From Echiichthys vipera (Eukaryota > Chordata > Actinopteri > Perciformes > Trachinidae), in NCBI GenBank assembly GCA_963691815.1, contig OY829660.1, positions 2,852,466 through 2,916,465 on the forward strand: DNA of 64,000 nucleotides. The letters run 5' to 3'. Of the stretch, positions 1 through 20,196 are shown piece after piece. Within the stretch, counting starts at the first letter, position 1; the number at the start of each line of letters is the position of its first letter. The notes under the pieces are model-generated. The model searched no databases, was not told the origin of the DNA, and saw nothing but the letters and a program-made list of their open reading frames with translations. The translations under genes were made by a program, and so were the position numbers.

Positions 1-1600
1 GGGTTCACCCCGCAGGCGTGGACTCGAACCAGCACCTGCAGCACAGGGAGGCTTTTTGTAGTAATTTTAGGTAGTTTTGCTTGTATTTTGCATCATTTAG
101 CGTCTCTGTGGTTGTTTTACATTTATTTTTTAGTAATTTTGCATCTTCTTTTATTAATTTTGTGTCTTTTTGTCGTCATGTAGGTTGTTTATAGTCATTA
201 TCCGTATGTTTTTGATCGTTTTGCACCTATTTTTAATCATTAAGCATCTTTTTCTCCGTCACTTTGCACCTACTTTTAGTTATTTTCTGTCTTTCTAGTA
301 ATTTTAGGTCGTTTTGCTTTTATTTTGCATTATTTAGCGTCTCAGTGGTTGTTTTGCATCCATTTTTTAGTAATTTTGCATCTACTTTTGCTCATTTTGA
401 TTGTCGTTGTGGTCTTTTTGGTTTGTTTGTGGTCAATATATGTATGTTTTTCACCGTTTTTGATGTTTAGCATTTACTTTTAGAGGTTTTACGTTACTAT
501 GTGGTCATTTAGTGTCTCTTTGTGGTCTTTGTACACCTACTTTTAGTTATTTTCTGTCTTTTTGTAATAATTCTAGGTCGTTTTGCTTGTATTTTGCATC
601 ATTTAGTGTCTCTGTGGCTGTCTGGCATCTATTTTTTAGTAACTCTGCATCTACTTTTGCTCATTTTGATTGTCGTTGTGGTCTTTTTGGTTTGTTTGTA
701 GTCGATATATGTATGTTTTTCATCGTTTTTGATGTTTAGTATCTACTTTTTGAAGGTTTATGTTACCATGTGGTCATTTAGGGTTCTTTGTGGTCATGGT
801 GTAACTAATTTTAGTTATTTTCTGTCTTTTTTTTAGTAATTTTAGGGTCGTTTTGCTTTAATTTAGCATCATTTAGAGTCTCTGTGGTTGTATTGCACCA
901 ACTTTTGTCGTTTTATGTCTATTTTTTAGTAACTCTGCATCTACTTTTGCTCATTTTGATCGTCGTGGTCATTTTGGTTTGTTTGTGTTATCAAACATTA
1001 TCAAATGTTTTTCATCGTTCTTTAAGAGGTTTTACGTTACTATGTGGTCATTTAGTGTCACTTTGTGGTCATTGTGCACCTACCTTTAGTTATTTTCTGT
1101 CTTTTTGTAGTACTTTTACTGTGTTTTCTGTTTTAATAAGTGTTCTTTTGTTTTGTAAGCCTGCATTTTGTTATGAAAGGTGCTGTATAAATATGTGCAT
1201 TTATTATTATTATAGAAAAGTAGTCTTTACCATGTGGTTATTTTATATAGATTAATTACTTGTGTTCATGTCTTCACTGTGAGCGATGCACCCACAGACA
1301 GACGACATTATTGACTCTTTTAATGCGTTTTAAAGTGGAATCACAGAAACAAAAAGTGATGTTTCACAGCTGAATGTGACCAGAGGCCGGAGTTTGTCCC
1401 CTGCTCTGTAGCTCTGGGTCGTTAAAGCTGCTCACTGTGGCACGTTCAGGTGTGAACTCCTTCCACCTGTGAGCAGCTGCGGTGGGTCTCACCTGTCTGT
1501 GTCCAGGCTGTGGGACGGGCACGTCCGAGCAGAGTCTGAGCACAGACGGAGCTCCAAACTCTCCCACTCTGATGGCTTTCATCAGCCTGCAGCCCGACAT
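1..1600 (-). CDS. CRYZ: Zeta-crystallin / quinone oxidoreductase, 5' part (exons 1 and 2 only)
   Basis: CRYZ is an NADPH-dependent quinone reductase of the zinc-free medium-chain dehydrogenase family. Two coding exons are seen on the minus strand. Exon 1 (1600 to 1493, 36 codons) starts MSGCRLMKAIRVGEFGAP and ends GHRQ at a GTGAGA donor. Exon 2 (35 to 1, cut by the window edge) begins after a ctgcag acceptor and encodes VLVRVHACGVNP, the hallmark GroES-like segment of the family. Both exons are in phase 0 and match vertebrate CRYZ in length and motif order, including the LM(K/R)A(I/V)RV start. An in-frame ATG exists at 1633, but I chose 1600 by family length; the Met at 1582 is a weaker alternative. 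The remaining exons, with the NADPH-binding Rossmann domain, lie left of the window. The intron between the two exons is AT-rich repeat. Gene identity is fairly certain; whether the gene is intact cannot be judged. Confidence 0.85.
36..1150. repeat. AT-rich diverged minisatellite in CRYZ intron 1
   Basis: This stretch is a degenerate tandem array with units of about 20-24 bp built on TTTTAGT(A/C)ATTTTGCATCTA, plus longer-period blocks of roughly 240-250 bp (compare 290-480 with 545-740). Related arrays lie in four DARS2 introns. Short open frames across it have biased Phe/Leu composition and are not genes. Confidence 0.75.
1151..1492. other. Remainder of CRYZ intron 1
   Basis: Low-complexity ATT runs are followed by unique sequence up to the exon 1 donor. 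I see no conserved coding segment here. Confidence 0.5.
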
Positions 1601-1782
1601 GTCTGCACACACACACTCACACACACACTGCACAGAGGAAGTGCACTGCTTCTTCTGCTGTTCACAGACCGGCTCTATGAAGCACCAGCACCACCACCTG
1701 GACAGGAGTGAAGCCTGCTGCAGGGGCCTGGTTTCAGAAAGAAGCTTTAAATGATATAAACTCTAAAGCAGGGGTCCCAAAC

Positions 1783-1926
1783 CGCTGTGGCTGCAGGTTC
1801 TCATTCAAACCAAGCAAGAACACACCTGATCCAACAAATCCAACCGTGTGAAGGCGAATCAGTTGGTTGAATAAGTCGAGTCAGGTGTGTTTTTGCTTGG
1901 TTGGAATGAAAACCTGCAGCCACAGC
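1783..1926. mobile_element. Short palindromic MITE-like hairpin upstream of CRYZ
   Basis: The arms at about 1783-1830 and 1879-1926 are near-perfect reverse complements of each other; both contain CTGCAGGTT, CATTC and AACCAAGCAA. The spacer is about 48 bp. This sequence type is common in fish genomes as a short non-autonomous DNA-transposon hairpin. It encodes no protein. Confidence 0.7.
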
Positions 1927-1976
1927 GACTCTTTACTGGATCAGTCTGAGACACCTGCTCTAAAGCGTGATTTAGA

Positions 1977-2495
1977 CTAGAGCACAAACTCCAGCAGAAC
2001 AATGTGAAGGACGTGTGGAGCGGCATGAGGAGCTTCACTGGCTACAAATCTAGTAGCCAGACAGTAGGAGGTGGTACTGAACGAGCCAACAAGCTGAATC
2101 TGTTCTTCAACAGATTTGATGAAAGGGCTCTGGACCACCCCTCCCCAAGCTCCTCCACAACCATCCACCTCAAGCCCTGCCGACACCCCCTCCCCCTCAA
2201 TTCCTTCCTGATTTTGCCCTACCTGTCACCTCCCCCCGCCATCACCTCTCTCCACCCCCATCAACGCACACAGCAGACAGACCTTCACTGAAGAGCAGGT
2301 GAGGAAGGAGCTTTGCAGACTCCGCCCAGGCAAGGCAGCGGGTCCCGATGGTGTCAGCCCGAGGGTCCTCAAAACATGTTAGCTTTATTTTGATTTGATT
2401 TATGTTAGCTTGTTGTTACTCTGACCCTTTCCCATCTTTGTATTGAAACTGTTGCACAATCATTTCCCTTGGGATAAATAAAACTTCTTGAATCT
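1977..2495 (+). pseudogene. Truncated non-LTR retrotransposon (Rex1/CR1-like) fragment
   Basis: Broken coding sequence is followed by a LINE-type 3' tail. The fragments read as a post-endonuclease linker (VWSGMRSFTGYKS, then RANKLNLFFNRFD) and the first reverse-transcriptase block (EEQVRKELCRLRPGKAAGPD, continuing GVSPRVLK). Coding similarity stops at about 2380 and runs directly into a 3' UTR-like sequence with TTTCCCTTGGGATAAATAAA at 2463-2482. Most of the RT domain is therefore deleted. The frame changes between segments and no intact ORF exists. The GPDGVSPR block is characteristic of LINE reverse transcriptases in fish. The exact family is uncertain. Confidence 0.8.
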
Positions 2496-3010
2496 TGGAT
2501 TTACTCTTCCTCTAAGAGACTCTCAGATGAGAAATGAGGTTAAAAAATGATCAGGCATCAAGATAAATTGATATTTAGTCTTTGTATTTACTAAAATGCA
2601 ACCGAAAGCATCTTCTGGGACACCCTCTCTGTCTTTCTATACATTATTACCATTATTATACCTTTTTTAAAACTTGATTTTAATGCTTAACTGGTTTCCC
2701 AGCATTACAGCAGATATATCCCACAGACTGTGAAAAAACGGACGTATTTTGCTCTTTAAGTCAGAATCCAGAATTTTTTTTAACACAGTCAAAGCACCTT
2801 TGTTGAAATCTTAACCCCTCTGATTATTTTATTTTAATTATATTTCATTTAATTTCATTTTATTTCGTTTTATTTTATTTTAAGCTTCGATTGCAAAATA
2901 AAAATCAAATATTTCCTCACATCAGTTTTTATTAATTGTGTTTTTATTGTTTTTCAAATTAAAATTGAAATGTAAAAAAAAAAGTTTTTACAAAATAAAG
3001 TTTTGAAAAA
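2496..3010. other. Intergenic A+T-rich DNA, no gene seen
   Basis: This stretch contains runs of TTTTATTT and AAAATAAA but no conserved coding frame or recognisable element. Confidence 0.5.
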
Positions 3011-3016
3011 ACGTCA

Positions 3017-3024
3017 TGACGTCA
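3017..3024. promoter_or_regulatory. Palindromic CRE (TGACGTCA) in the probable DARS2 promoter
   Basis: The perfect 8-bp CREB/ATF site TGACGTCA lies 276 bp upstream of the DARS2 start codon, at the edge where AT-rich DNA turns GC-rich (3130-3300), as expected of a housekeeping promoter. Use by CREB/ATF factors is inference. Confidence 0.5.
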
Positions 3025-3299
3025 CATCCGCTTACGTACCCTGGACTCTTACGTGTGTGTGTGTTAGCATCGAGCTAACGCGCAAAACAACAGAAAAGAG
3101 TCTGAAAACATGCGGAACCGGGACCGGACGACCTGACAGCGGAGGTTATTCACCCACCCGGACCCCCCTGGACCTCCCCGGACCCCCCAGACCCCCTCCG
3201 GACCCCGTGACCCGGTCTGTGGAGTCCAGTTCTCGGCGTTAGCCCCGGTGCTCCAGCCCAGCTGCCTGACAGCCTCTCCGGTGGTCACCTCTGCTGAAC

Positions 3300-11415
<8,116 letters not shown>

Positions 11416-11620
11416 GGAGGAGGACGAGAGACCTCAGATCTTCACACAACAGGAGGAAAGAGCGCAAGGACAAACGTTTCCTCTGGACCTGCAGACGTGA
11501 CGTGTTCACTGTCATCACGCCAAATGTGCGCGGGGAGAGACTGGAAGTTGCTGATACACGAGCGAAAACAAGTACAGTCGTGTACCCTGTGATCGTTACA
11601 TATGTGGAATATGCCGCAGT

Positions 11621-11626
11621 AATAAA
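11621..11626 (+). terminator. Probable DARS2 polyadenylation signal
   Basis: AATAAA lies about 205 bp after the stop codon and is the first canonical hexamer downstream of it. Confidence 0.55.
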
Positions 11627-12839
11627 ATGCACTTATATGATCTCCAACAGTCCAATATCATTGTTTTACACTTTAATAATAAGTTTGTTTGTTTTAATCA
11701 ACAATTGCGAAAACACTACAGCATCACACCCATGTTGCAATGAATTGTGGGTATTTAAATCAGTGGGTATTTAAATCAGTGCTAATATAGCCCTGCCCCC
11801 TCTTTACAACATCATATCATTACAGAAGCAAAACAATATGAATATATAGTACGTGTATTATCAGGTCATACAACAATACAACTATATTGTTAACATAAGT
11901 TAACAAGGTTTGTTCCCACAAAATAAAGACAAGATTAAAAATATATATATATATATTTCAGGACCTTACCTTCATGGTTGTCGTTGGGTATTTGGTTTTG
12001 TTAGCGGACATAAAAATAATATAAGTGGAAAAATATTAATAAAAACAATATAACTTTAAAAATAATTGTATTATTTTTTGCTATAGTGTATTTGTTTGTT
12101 TTTTCGACAAGGGGATATAGATACAAATATTATATATATAATAAATAAATAAATATAAATTACTGGTCTAAATTGCTGGTTGCTATGCTGAAGAGAAGAA
12201 GATGGCGGTAACCAAGGCTAGTGGAAAGAGGCCGGGTAACCAAAAGATAAAACGTCTGAGCTTTGGGGTATAACGCATGCGCAGTTTGCCGCACCATCAT
12301 AGAGCGAGAATACATTTTTGTTTTTATTATTCATTGCTTTATATTACCGTCTTTGTACATTTAAATTAACGTGACGTCACTATTTCTACATTTATAAATA
12401 CGCATTTAATCGTAATTGTAATATTTTTTTTGTTTTGGTGACCGAGCCTCCTGCCACTAGCCTCGATGCTAACCCGGTAGAGAAGGCAGCAGCCGTTGAC
12501 CTCCCCGCTGTGGACGTCGGAGAGTAAAGATGAGTGAACAGAGACGTTATTGTTCCCGTGTTTCACCGTCGACACCAGCACTCATCTCCCGGGTCCTTTC
12601 ACCGAGTTAACGGCGACAAAAACCCCGACTGAATGTCGCTAACACCGCCACCAACGACGGTTCGGTTGTTCGTCGCGTGACGTTAAACGGGCGGTTAACG
12701 TCTGTATTGTGACGCTGACAGCCACGTCATCTCACCGTGCTCTCGCGTCATCTCTCCAGTCGGCTCTGTTACCGGGTCACTGTTGCTGCTTCCACGTTAT
12801 CGTCCAACTTTAAAGGTTGTTTTTTTTTTATCCGGGACT
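11627..12839. other. Intergenic DARS2-BPNT2 and BPNT2 promoter region
   Basis: AT-rich DNA up to about 12180 is followed by promoter-like sequence: a YY1-type AAGATGGCGG near 12199, the perfect NRF1-type palindrome CGCATGCGCA at 12274-12283, and CpG-rich DNA from about 12540 to the BPNT2 ATG. A 23-codon ORF begins in the ATGGCGG at about 12202; I do not consider it a gene. The sites are seen; their use is inferred. Confidence 0.45.
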
Positions 12840-15800
12840 ATGGCTCCGATGGGTATCCGGCTGTCACCGCTCGGCGTGGCCGTGTTCTGCCTCCTGGGAG
12901 TCGGCGTCATCTACCACCTGTATGCGGGGGTCATCACCAACCGGCTGGCTGCGTTCAGGTCAGACATGATGATGATGATGATGATGATGTTGTCTTTCAC
13001 TGTTGCTACGGTAACTGTCACCAGCTGGTCGTCAGTGTTGATGATTGTTTATTGTTTTTGTTGTAGCTGATCAGCCGATACTGATCCGATACTACCGTTG
13101 AATGAATGGACCCATACAGTGGCGGATTAAGGAGGTCAGGGGCCCCCAGGCTGCTGTTTGTTTGGGCCCCCCACATTATTAGGGCGCACTCCCACTGTGC
13201 GTCCGTCCCGTGCCCCGTTGCTTTAGGGTCCTTGTCCCCCCCTCCAGGCCCGTTTGTACTCACACTACCTGGGCCTCGGGGAATGCTTCTTGCTGCCTAT
13301 ACGTCATCACGCCGTAACACGTCACACGCATTGATGACGTCATGGCGATGCGTGGCTTTGTTTCCAGATCTTTCCGTTGACCTCAGAGTTTTTGTGCGTC
13401 TTGTCGACTGTTTTTGAATCTTTTCATCGACCAAATCTGCAGTAAACACTCCACCTCCGCATCACACCAACGTGAACCTTTCACCGCCATTGTTTGAAAT
13501 GTCCGCGCATGGTCCCTCCTTCTTTTTTCTACGTCCCAACAGGCGCACAGGAAATGACCTCAGAACCGCCGTAGGCCTCGTGCTCGTGCTCGTACATGTG
13601 CAAACGTGCTTTACTAAAGCCCACCTCTCTCAGACGGGCCGTGGACGGCAAGTGTACCGCAACTAGACGCGGTACGGTTGCACTCACATTGGTCACACGA
13701 ACTAGACTTTACCCGTAAAACGTGTTTGGGCACGGTACGAATGGACAGTGGGAGTGTGGTATTGTTGCTTTTACCTCAGTAAAGGATCTGAGGACTTCCT
13801 CCACCACTCATTATTCGACGACCAAGTCCCGCAGCTGTGTGTTCGAACCTCAAAACAAGCACAGATTGAAATGTGTCTGCTGCGTTAAATATTGAAGTCT
13901 GAAACTGTGAAGTACCAAACGGCATCAGATGTCTGTGAGGTCTCGGCCCGACTGTGAGACAGTGAATACAGTACAACATTAGCCTCATCCCTCACCGATG
14001 AGGCTAATGTGGTGTCCTCAGGTTTGGTGTGAGGGAAGTAGACGCTAACGTTCTCGTTGTGTGCTCGGTCTCTGACAGGGGACAGAGGAAGAGCGTGGAT
14101 CTGAGGGACCTGCTGGCCGTGTCCGTGGAGGCTGCAGTGCTGGGGGGCACCGAGGTAAAACCACCCTTTCTTTTCACAGCTCAGTGAATCTCAGTGAGTC
14201 AGTAACACGGAAACGGCCTCACCCCGGTTTAAGGGAATAACCGGATTATTGAAGTTCCCCACGTTTACATGAGCAGGGGTTGAAGATGACGGAGTACCTC
14301 CCCTCCGGTGCAGTGGGTGGAGCTCCGCCAACACACAGCTGGTCGGGATACAGCTTCATTTACGGGGTCACCTTTGTCAGAATCACAAACGGACGACTTT
14401 TTATACAGAATTACAACAGAAACGGCTCTTCTTGGTAGTGACGCTAGTTGCTATGGTGAAATCCTCCCTCGGTTTAAAGGTAACGCTCTATTTTTGTTGT
14501 TTTTGCGGCGTTGCTTCCTGATTTATTCTTTTTCCGGCACATGCGCAGACGAGAAACCCGATAATAATCCGAGTGGACGAACATGTAGGTTAACTCCAGT
14601 CACTAAAGGAGTTCTCTAGGTCTGTTAACAGGGGTATGAGAACGCCGATTTTACCCGTGGTACCGTGTTTCCATGGTGTTTGAGAAACCGGGGTACGCCC
14701 TTAACGCCCTTAACCCGATTATAATCCGGTTTTTAAACTGCGTGTAAACACACTGGGTGTTAAGTTTATCAAGAACTAATTCACAGTTAAAGGAGCTTGA
14801 ACCTGTCTTTTGTTTAAGCAGCGTTTTGAACTGCAGGTGTTATTAGATCACCTGTCACAGGATCCGCCCGAGCCCTGAAGCCACTGAAGTCAATATTGAC
14901 CCAATTTCTCCGCAAGACGCATATCTCCAGAACATTCTGACACAGACCGGCGTCCACAGGCCGCTCCGTGCTGCTGGAGACGTCTTTTTAAAGTTCAATT
15001 AATGTTCCTTTGATTTAAATTGAGACTCGTAACATTTGTTTTCATCATTAAGTCGTTTTTATGACGTAACTTGAGGCAGAAAAAGTAGAATCTGCTCCAA
15101 ATATCAAGAAAATCAACAGGCTGTATCAGTCATTGTCTGAGGCTGATGAAAGAAGATAGGTATCGGTCGATCGCTACTTTCAAGCTTTTACGTTTTCTTC
15201 CCAGGCCGTGATGCGACTTTAAAGTAACGTTCAATAGTTCAGGAAACTAGGAGTCGACTAATATGGATTTTTTTTAGGGCCGATAACAAATGTTACGAGT
15301 CTCAATTTTTTGAAAAAAGGAACTTTTATTGAACTTTAAAAAGGCGTCTCCAGCAGCGCGGAGCTGCATGTGGACAGGGAAAAAGTATCGACGCACGCAG
15401 CCGCCCACATCGGCCGATACGATACACGTCAAAAACACAAATATAGACCGATGATGTATCGTTCTATCACTAACTCAGACACACAACACGTTTTTCCTCC
15501 ATCTCACTTACTTTAGCTTAAATGGATAAATGTCGCTCTCTGGTTGCCTAGGAAACGTAAACGTTGCACTCAAAGCTTCCATGTCATTGGTTGAGCTTTT
15601 GAAAGTTCAACTATTCTGAATTCTAAGAGCGGCAGACCTGAGAGGTGTGCGCCGCTGCGGCCGAGCAAAGCGTCTTTAGCGCGTATCGTGTGCAGGGACC
15701 TTTACAGCGTAAAGCGTGTGCGTGTGCGTGTGCGTGTGTGTGTGCGTACGTACAGTAACTATTGGTCGGGGCTCCGGACGCCCCTGCCACAGTGAAGGAC

Positions 15801-16487
15801 TCGGACCTCTGATCATCACTCGGGGCTCTTTTGTCTCTTCCCCAGGTGAAGAAGGTGCGTGAGGAAAACAGTCTGATGGAGAAGTCAAAGGGGAAGACGA
15901 GGGAGGGGGTGAGCGAGCTTCTGACGATGGGCGACCTGCAGTCGCACAGGAAGATGTTCAACCTCATCAGCAACACGTTCCCTGAGGTCACGGTGAGTGT
16001 CCAAGCGCCGGAGCTGCTGTGCAACGTCCTTTCCTTCTGCACGTGCATCAGTGCTCTACGCGTCGTTGTGTGTATACTATAATACTGGTTTCTAGATGAA
16101 TGATCCCAATCTCAAAAATCCCAAACTACGCTGTGAGTCAGACGGGAAAGCTTTAGAGTTAAAAATAGGGTAAAGACACAGGACTCACACTCGTGTCTGC
16201 GTGTGTCTCAGGTGAACAGCGAGGAACACGACAGCACGGTGGACAAGGCTGCAGCCTGGAGCCGGAACATCCCAGCCGACATACTCGACAAGATCGAGGC
16301 GGGCAAGGAGGTGCCCGCTGACAGCGTCACCGTGTGGATCGACCCGCTCGACGCTACGCAGGAATACACAGGTGTGTGTGTGTGTGTGTCGCCTTAAACT
16401 ATCTCAGGAGACATCAGGAGTCATTGTACCAGTGCAACCAAATTTACAGTACAATCCTTAAAGTGCAGAAATAATTTAACACACGCA

Positions 16488-16547
<60 letters not shown>

Positions 16548-19317
16548 CGCACACACACCGTAGCAGCTTAAGGAGGCAAAACAAAAACCAGTCGATTGCA
16601 GAGACCCAGAACGACTGGAACTCTCTTCTGCTTCAATCAGGAAAATAAATTTTCCATATCAGAGCATTGTTTTGCATTTTACTCCGGCTCTCTCACGTCT
16701 CAGATACTCGTTTGAGACCAAGACACTTTGAGGGGCCGGTTCTTCCTGTTCCCACAGCTGAAGAACCGGCTCTGTCAGGAAAACCAGTTCCTGAGGCACC
16801 GACTCTCTGCTGCACTTGAACCTTCCCCACAATTCTTGCACGAGTTAAAAAATGTTGTGACTTTAGAATTTTATTGTTGTTTTTTTGAAGTTTTCTAAAG
16901 AGAACTGTCTTCTTTAGTTTAGTGCGCTTAATCAGCAGAGAGACACATGAAGTTACATTTTATAAAAATGTGTATTCACAGTTACGCACAACGATTAAAG
17001 ACCGTTAAGAACTATTAACAAACTCTGAACGTCCGGTGTAACGGCAGTGTCACCGAACGCTCTCTGTAAAGACACAAATGGATCATTCATCTAAACTACA
17101 GTGTGATCAATTGCTGGTAGTCTGTGCTAGGTAAGGCTAGCAGGCTAGCGCTAGCCCGCTAGTGCTAATGTTAGCTTCCGACAAAGGCCAACATTAGCAT
17201 CTTACATTCAGTGATAATAGGAATCAAAATGGTTTGATAATTACCTTTCTTCTCCAACGAAACCTCCATGAGGATTCCTGCTGTTCGAGACACGCTGACA
17301 CTCCCTTTCTCTCCATCCGCTCATCCCTCGCTCCGTAGAGAACCTGGTGAAGTTTGTGACCACGATGGTGTGCGTGGCTGTAGACGGGAAGCCGCTCATC
17401 GGGGTCATCCACCAGCCGTTCACTGACTTCACCGGTAAGTCTGTGTGTGTGTGTGTGTGTGTGTGTGCGCTAACAGCATCACTTTACTTTAGTGCCATCT
17501 TTTTGTGACGATCGCTGAACTTTTCGAGTTTTTGTTGAAAGCGTTGATTGGTGCAGAGCTCTGCCGCGTCACCGTTTAGAGCTTTGATGGTTCAGATGTT
17601 CTGTAAAATAACGTGAACTTCTTCCCTTCTCTCGTCTCCCCCTCAGCCTGGGCGATTGTGGGTCAGGGGTCGAACATGCGACCCCGGTCCTCCTACAGCG
17701 TCAGCCCTCCCAAGGCCATCGTGTCACGATCCCACTCTGGAAAAGTCAAAAGTTTCATTCAGGAAGCGTTTGGAAACAGCACGACGATCATAGAAGCGGG
17801 CGGAGCCGGTGAGTCCACACTTCTGTTCCATCTCGTCTTCAGCTCCTAGACGCGGTACGGTTGCACTCACACTGGTCAAAGGAACCAGACTTTAGCCGTG
17901 ACACGTCCTGGGGCACGGTACGGAGGCACAGTGTGAGTGCGCCCTTACAGGAAGTAAAGACCAATCTACGACTTATTCATCCTGTACAGACCCAACACTT
18001 CCCCCGTGAGCAGCAGCACCTTTAATAAAAGTAGGGATGATTATTATAGTGGTGTTGATCTCTTCTTCTTCTCCTCCTCCTTCTCCTTCTCATTCTCCTC
18101 CTCCTCCTCCTTCTCATTCTCCTCCTCCTCTTCCTCCTCCTCCTCTTCCTTCTCCTCCTCCTCTTCCTCCGCTTCCTCCTCATTCTCCCCCTTCTCCTTC
18201 TTCTTCTCCTTCTTCTTCTCCTCCTCCTCCTCCTCTTCCTCTGCCTATTCATTCTCCTCCTTCTTCTCCTCCTCCTCTTCCTCCTCCTCCTCCTTCTCCT
18301 CTTCCTCCTCCTCCTTCTCTTCCTCCTCCTCCTCCTCCTCCTCCCCCCCATCTCCTCCTCCTCCTCTTCTTCCCCTTCCTCTCCCCCCCCCCCATCTCCT
18401 CCTCCTCTTCTTCCCCTTCCTCTTCCTCCTCCTCCTCCTCCCCCCCCCCCCCCCATCTCCTCCTCCTTCCTCTTCCTCTTCCTCTTCCTCCTCCTCCTCC
18501 CCCTCCTCCTCCTCCTCCTCTCAGGATATAAAGTCCTGGCTCTGTTGGAGATGCCTTTGAGTGGAGCCGCTCCGATGGACCAGGCAGACGTTTACGTCCA
18601 CGTCACCTTCATTAAGAAATGGGACATCTGCGCCGGTGCAGCTCTACTCAACGCTCTGGGTAACCGCTCCGTTCTCTTCACTGGGCTACATTTCAAACAT
18701 CACGTCCAGACATTAAAGGGTTAAACACAGTCTCTCGCTGCCGACCGTGTGGCTAAAGCTAAGCTAATCATCTTTCCAGTGTTCCAACACATCACCAACT
18801 CTGCTTTGGTTCACATAAGTCCTTTGTTCCCAAAGTGAGGTTTGAAAAGAAACAGCAAACTCACGGCTCACCGTAAACTATAACAGCACACTTCATTCAA
18901 ACTGCACAGAAACTAAATCACATTCTTCCCACTGTTCCAAGACGGTCTCTTGAGTTAAACTGTTCACGCTGCTGCGAGTCAGCTTCAGTCGTTCCTTCCT
19001 TCTGCTGCTGTGTGCGTCCTTTTTAAAGCCCCGGGTGGAACTCAGCGGGCACATCGGTTCCGCCCATTTGCATTAACTTTAACTTCAGCATCAGTCCGTT
19101 CGTCACAGTTTGACTTAAACACATCGATTCTAATTCAAAGGAGGTTACAAACGAAACTGTGTTGTATTTAACAGGAGGCCACATGACGACGCTGAAGGGA
19201 GAGGACATCGACTACAGCGGCGAGCCGGTCAACAAAGGAGGACTGGCGGCCAGCGTCGGCGTGGACCACAAGGCTTTACTGGAGAAACTCCCGAGCTTGG
19301 ACCTGGAGAAGAACTGA
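12840..19317 (+). CDS. BPNT2: Golgi-resident adenosine 3',5'-bisphosphate 3'-phosphatase
   Basis: BPNT2 (IMPAD1, gPAPP) hydrolyses the sulfation by-product PAP to AMP in the Golgi lumen and so supports glycosaminoglycan sulfation. Eight exons join in frame to 345 residues (human 359): 12840-12958, 14079-14154, 15846-15992, 16212-16371, 17339-17434, 17647-17808, 18525-18659, 19175-19317. The start MAPMGIRLSPLGVAVFCLLG matches the human protein and forms a single N-terminal signal-anchor helix (about 8-30). The lithium-sensitive phosphatase motifs are present: the metal-binding EEH at 118-120, WIDPLDATQEYT at 156-167 (D158 and D161 bind metal) and WDICAG at 286-291. The stem after the membrane helix is shorter than the human Gly/Ala-rich one. 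Exon 7 is preceded by an extreme pyrimidine tract. No lesions seen. Confidence 0.96.
13192..13759 (-). mobile_element. Harbinger-like MITE, copy 3 (BPNT2 intron 1)
   Basis: The left end GGGCGCACTCCCACTGTG is preceded by TTA; the right end is a degraded CAGTGGGAGTGTGG. The Myb/SANT-like ORF region is on the minus strand. The left flank (13118-13190, GTGGCGGATTAAG then GGGCCCCC) looks like a separate, older repeat into which this copy inserted. Confidence 0.7.
14155..15845. other. BPNT2 intron 2: older repeats
   Basis: There is a possible MITE at about 14220-14760, where ACCGGATTATT and ATAATCCGGT sit near opposite ends with a GTTTACA on each side. The fold-back element at 14951-15375 is listed separately. 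An alternating GTGTGC run lies at 15716-15745. No coding exon is seen. Confidence 0.4.
14951..15375. mobile_element. Fold-back (long inverted repeat) element in BPNT2 intron 2
   Basis: The arms 14952-15040 and 15285-15375 are reverse complements over about 90 bp with few mismatches: GTCCACA, GCTCCG, GCTGCTGGAGACG, TTTTTAAAGTTCAAT, GAGACTCGTAACATTTGTT. They are separated by about 245 bp, as in a fold-back DNA transposon. No ORF is present. Confidence 0.7.
16481..16558. repeat. (CA)n microsatellite, BPNT2 intron 4
   Basis: CA dinucleotides with a few CG/GC interruptions. Confidence 0.93.
17846..17943 (-). mobile_element. Harbinger-like MITE, copy 4, one end only (BPNT2 intron 6)
   Basis: About 98 bp matching the terminal part of copies 1-3, ending CAGTGTGAGTGCGCCC followed by TTA. 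The rest of the element, including the ORF, is missing. Confidence 0.7.
18057..18523. repeat. Polypyrimidine tract of about 465 nt before BPNT2 exon 7
   Basis: Almost pure C/T on this strand (CTCCTC and CTTCTC units plus C runs), ending directly in the exon 7 acceptor tctcag. Open frames here in all directions (Ser-, Pro- or Arg-rich) come from composition. Such mirror-like tracts can form triplex DNA; that they do so here is inference. Confidence 0.95.
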
Positions 19318-19559
19318 GACGCAAACACGGAGCCATTGGCGGTTCGGCTCAGGCGGGGCTTTAAAGACGCTGCTGCGGACCCTTTTTTTCTGCAGCTGAG
19401 AGTCGGCTGCAGACGTAACTGGGCCCGCGTGGAGCCAACATGGCTGCCACTGGACAACTACAATGGCTCTGAACTCCCGTGCATGCACACACACGCATAC
19501 ACACTCGCAGCTGAGGAGAGACGGTACTCCTCCCTCTCCACACACACACACACACGCAC

Positions 19560-19591
<32 letters not shown>

Positions 19592-20064
19592 TGGACTATG
19601 ACTCTAATGTGAAATGTTAAACTGAGGAGAAGCACAACGCTGAACTTTCCCGCAGCACCTTCTGGAGTGACTTTAATCGTCTTCATCACACGAGGTTCCA
19701 GTGAAAACACAAGAGTAAGGAGCGCCGCCGCGTTCTCCGGACGGGCAACTGAGCCGCCGAGGTCAGTCAGCGAAACTCACCCTGACAAGAAACAGTGGGT
19801 CTGAACTCCCGTTTCATCACCAAACCCCGCGTTCACTTGCGTGTGAGTCCGCGGCTTCTGCGGCGTCGTCCGAGTCGTCGCAGAGACGAAGCAGCTTTGG
19901 ATCGACGGCGAGCGCGGCCACCATCGGGCGTCAGCTCAGCGAGAACACACGGCACTTTTATTTACTTTCATTAACTCCACACGGGTCCCAGAAATGCTCC
20001 AACCGGCCACAGTCGGCCCAGCGACCCCGACGAGTTCACCGCGCGAAGAATTACGCAAAATAAA
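19318..20064 (+). other. Probable BPNT2 3' UTR with polyadenylation signal
   Basis: Non-coding sequence after the stop includes a (CA)n run at 19540-19591 and ends at AATAAA (20059-20064), the first canonical polyadenylation hexamer after the stop codon. Assigning it to BPNT2 is inference. Confidence 0.5.
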
Positions 20065-20142
20065 TGCACAGACCGTCACAGGGAGAGATGATCTCACGCT
20101 AATGAACCTTTGTTAAACACAGGAATACACACACACACACAC

Positions 20143-20196
<54 letters not shown>

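Noticed and set aside
18006..18560. ORFs of 144-184 codons rich in Ser, Pro or Arg on both strands
   Set aside because: Composition artefact of a pure C/T tract in a BPNT2 intron.
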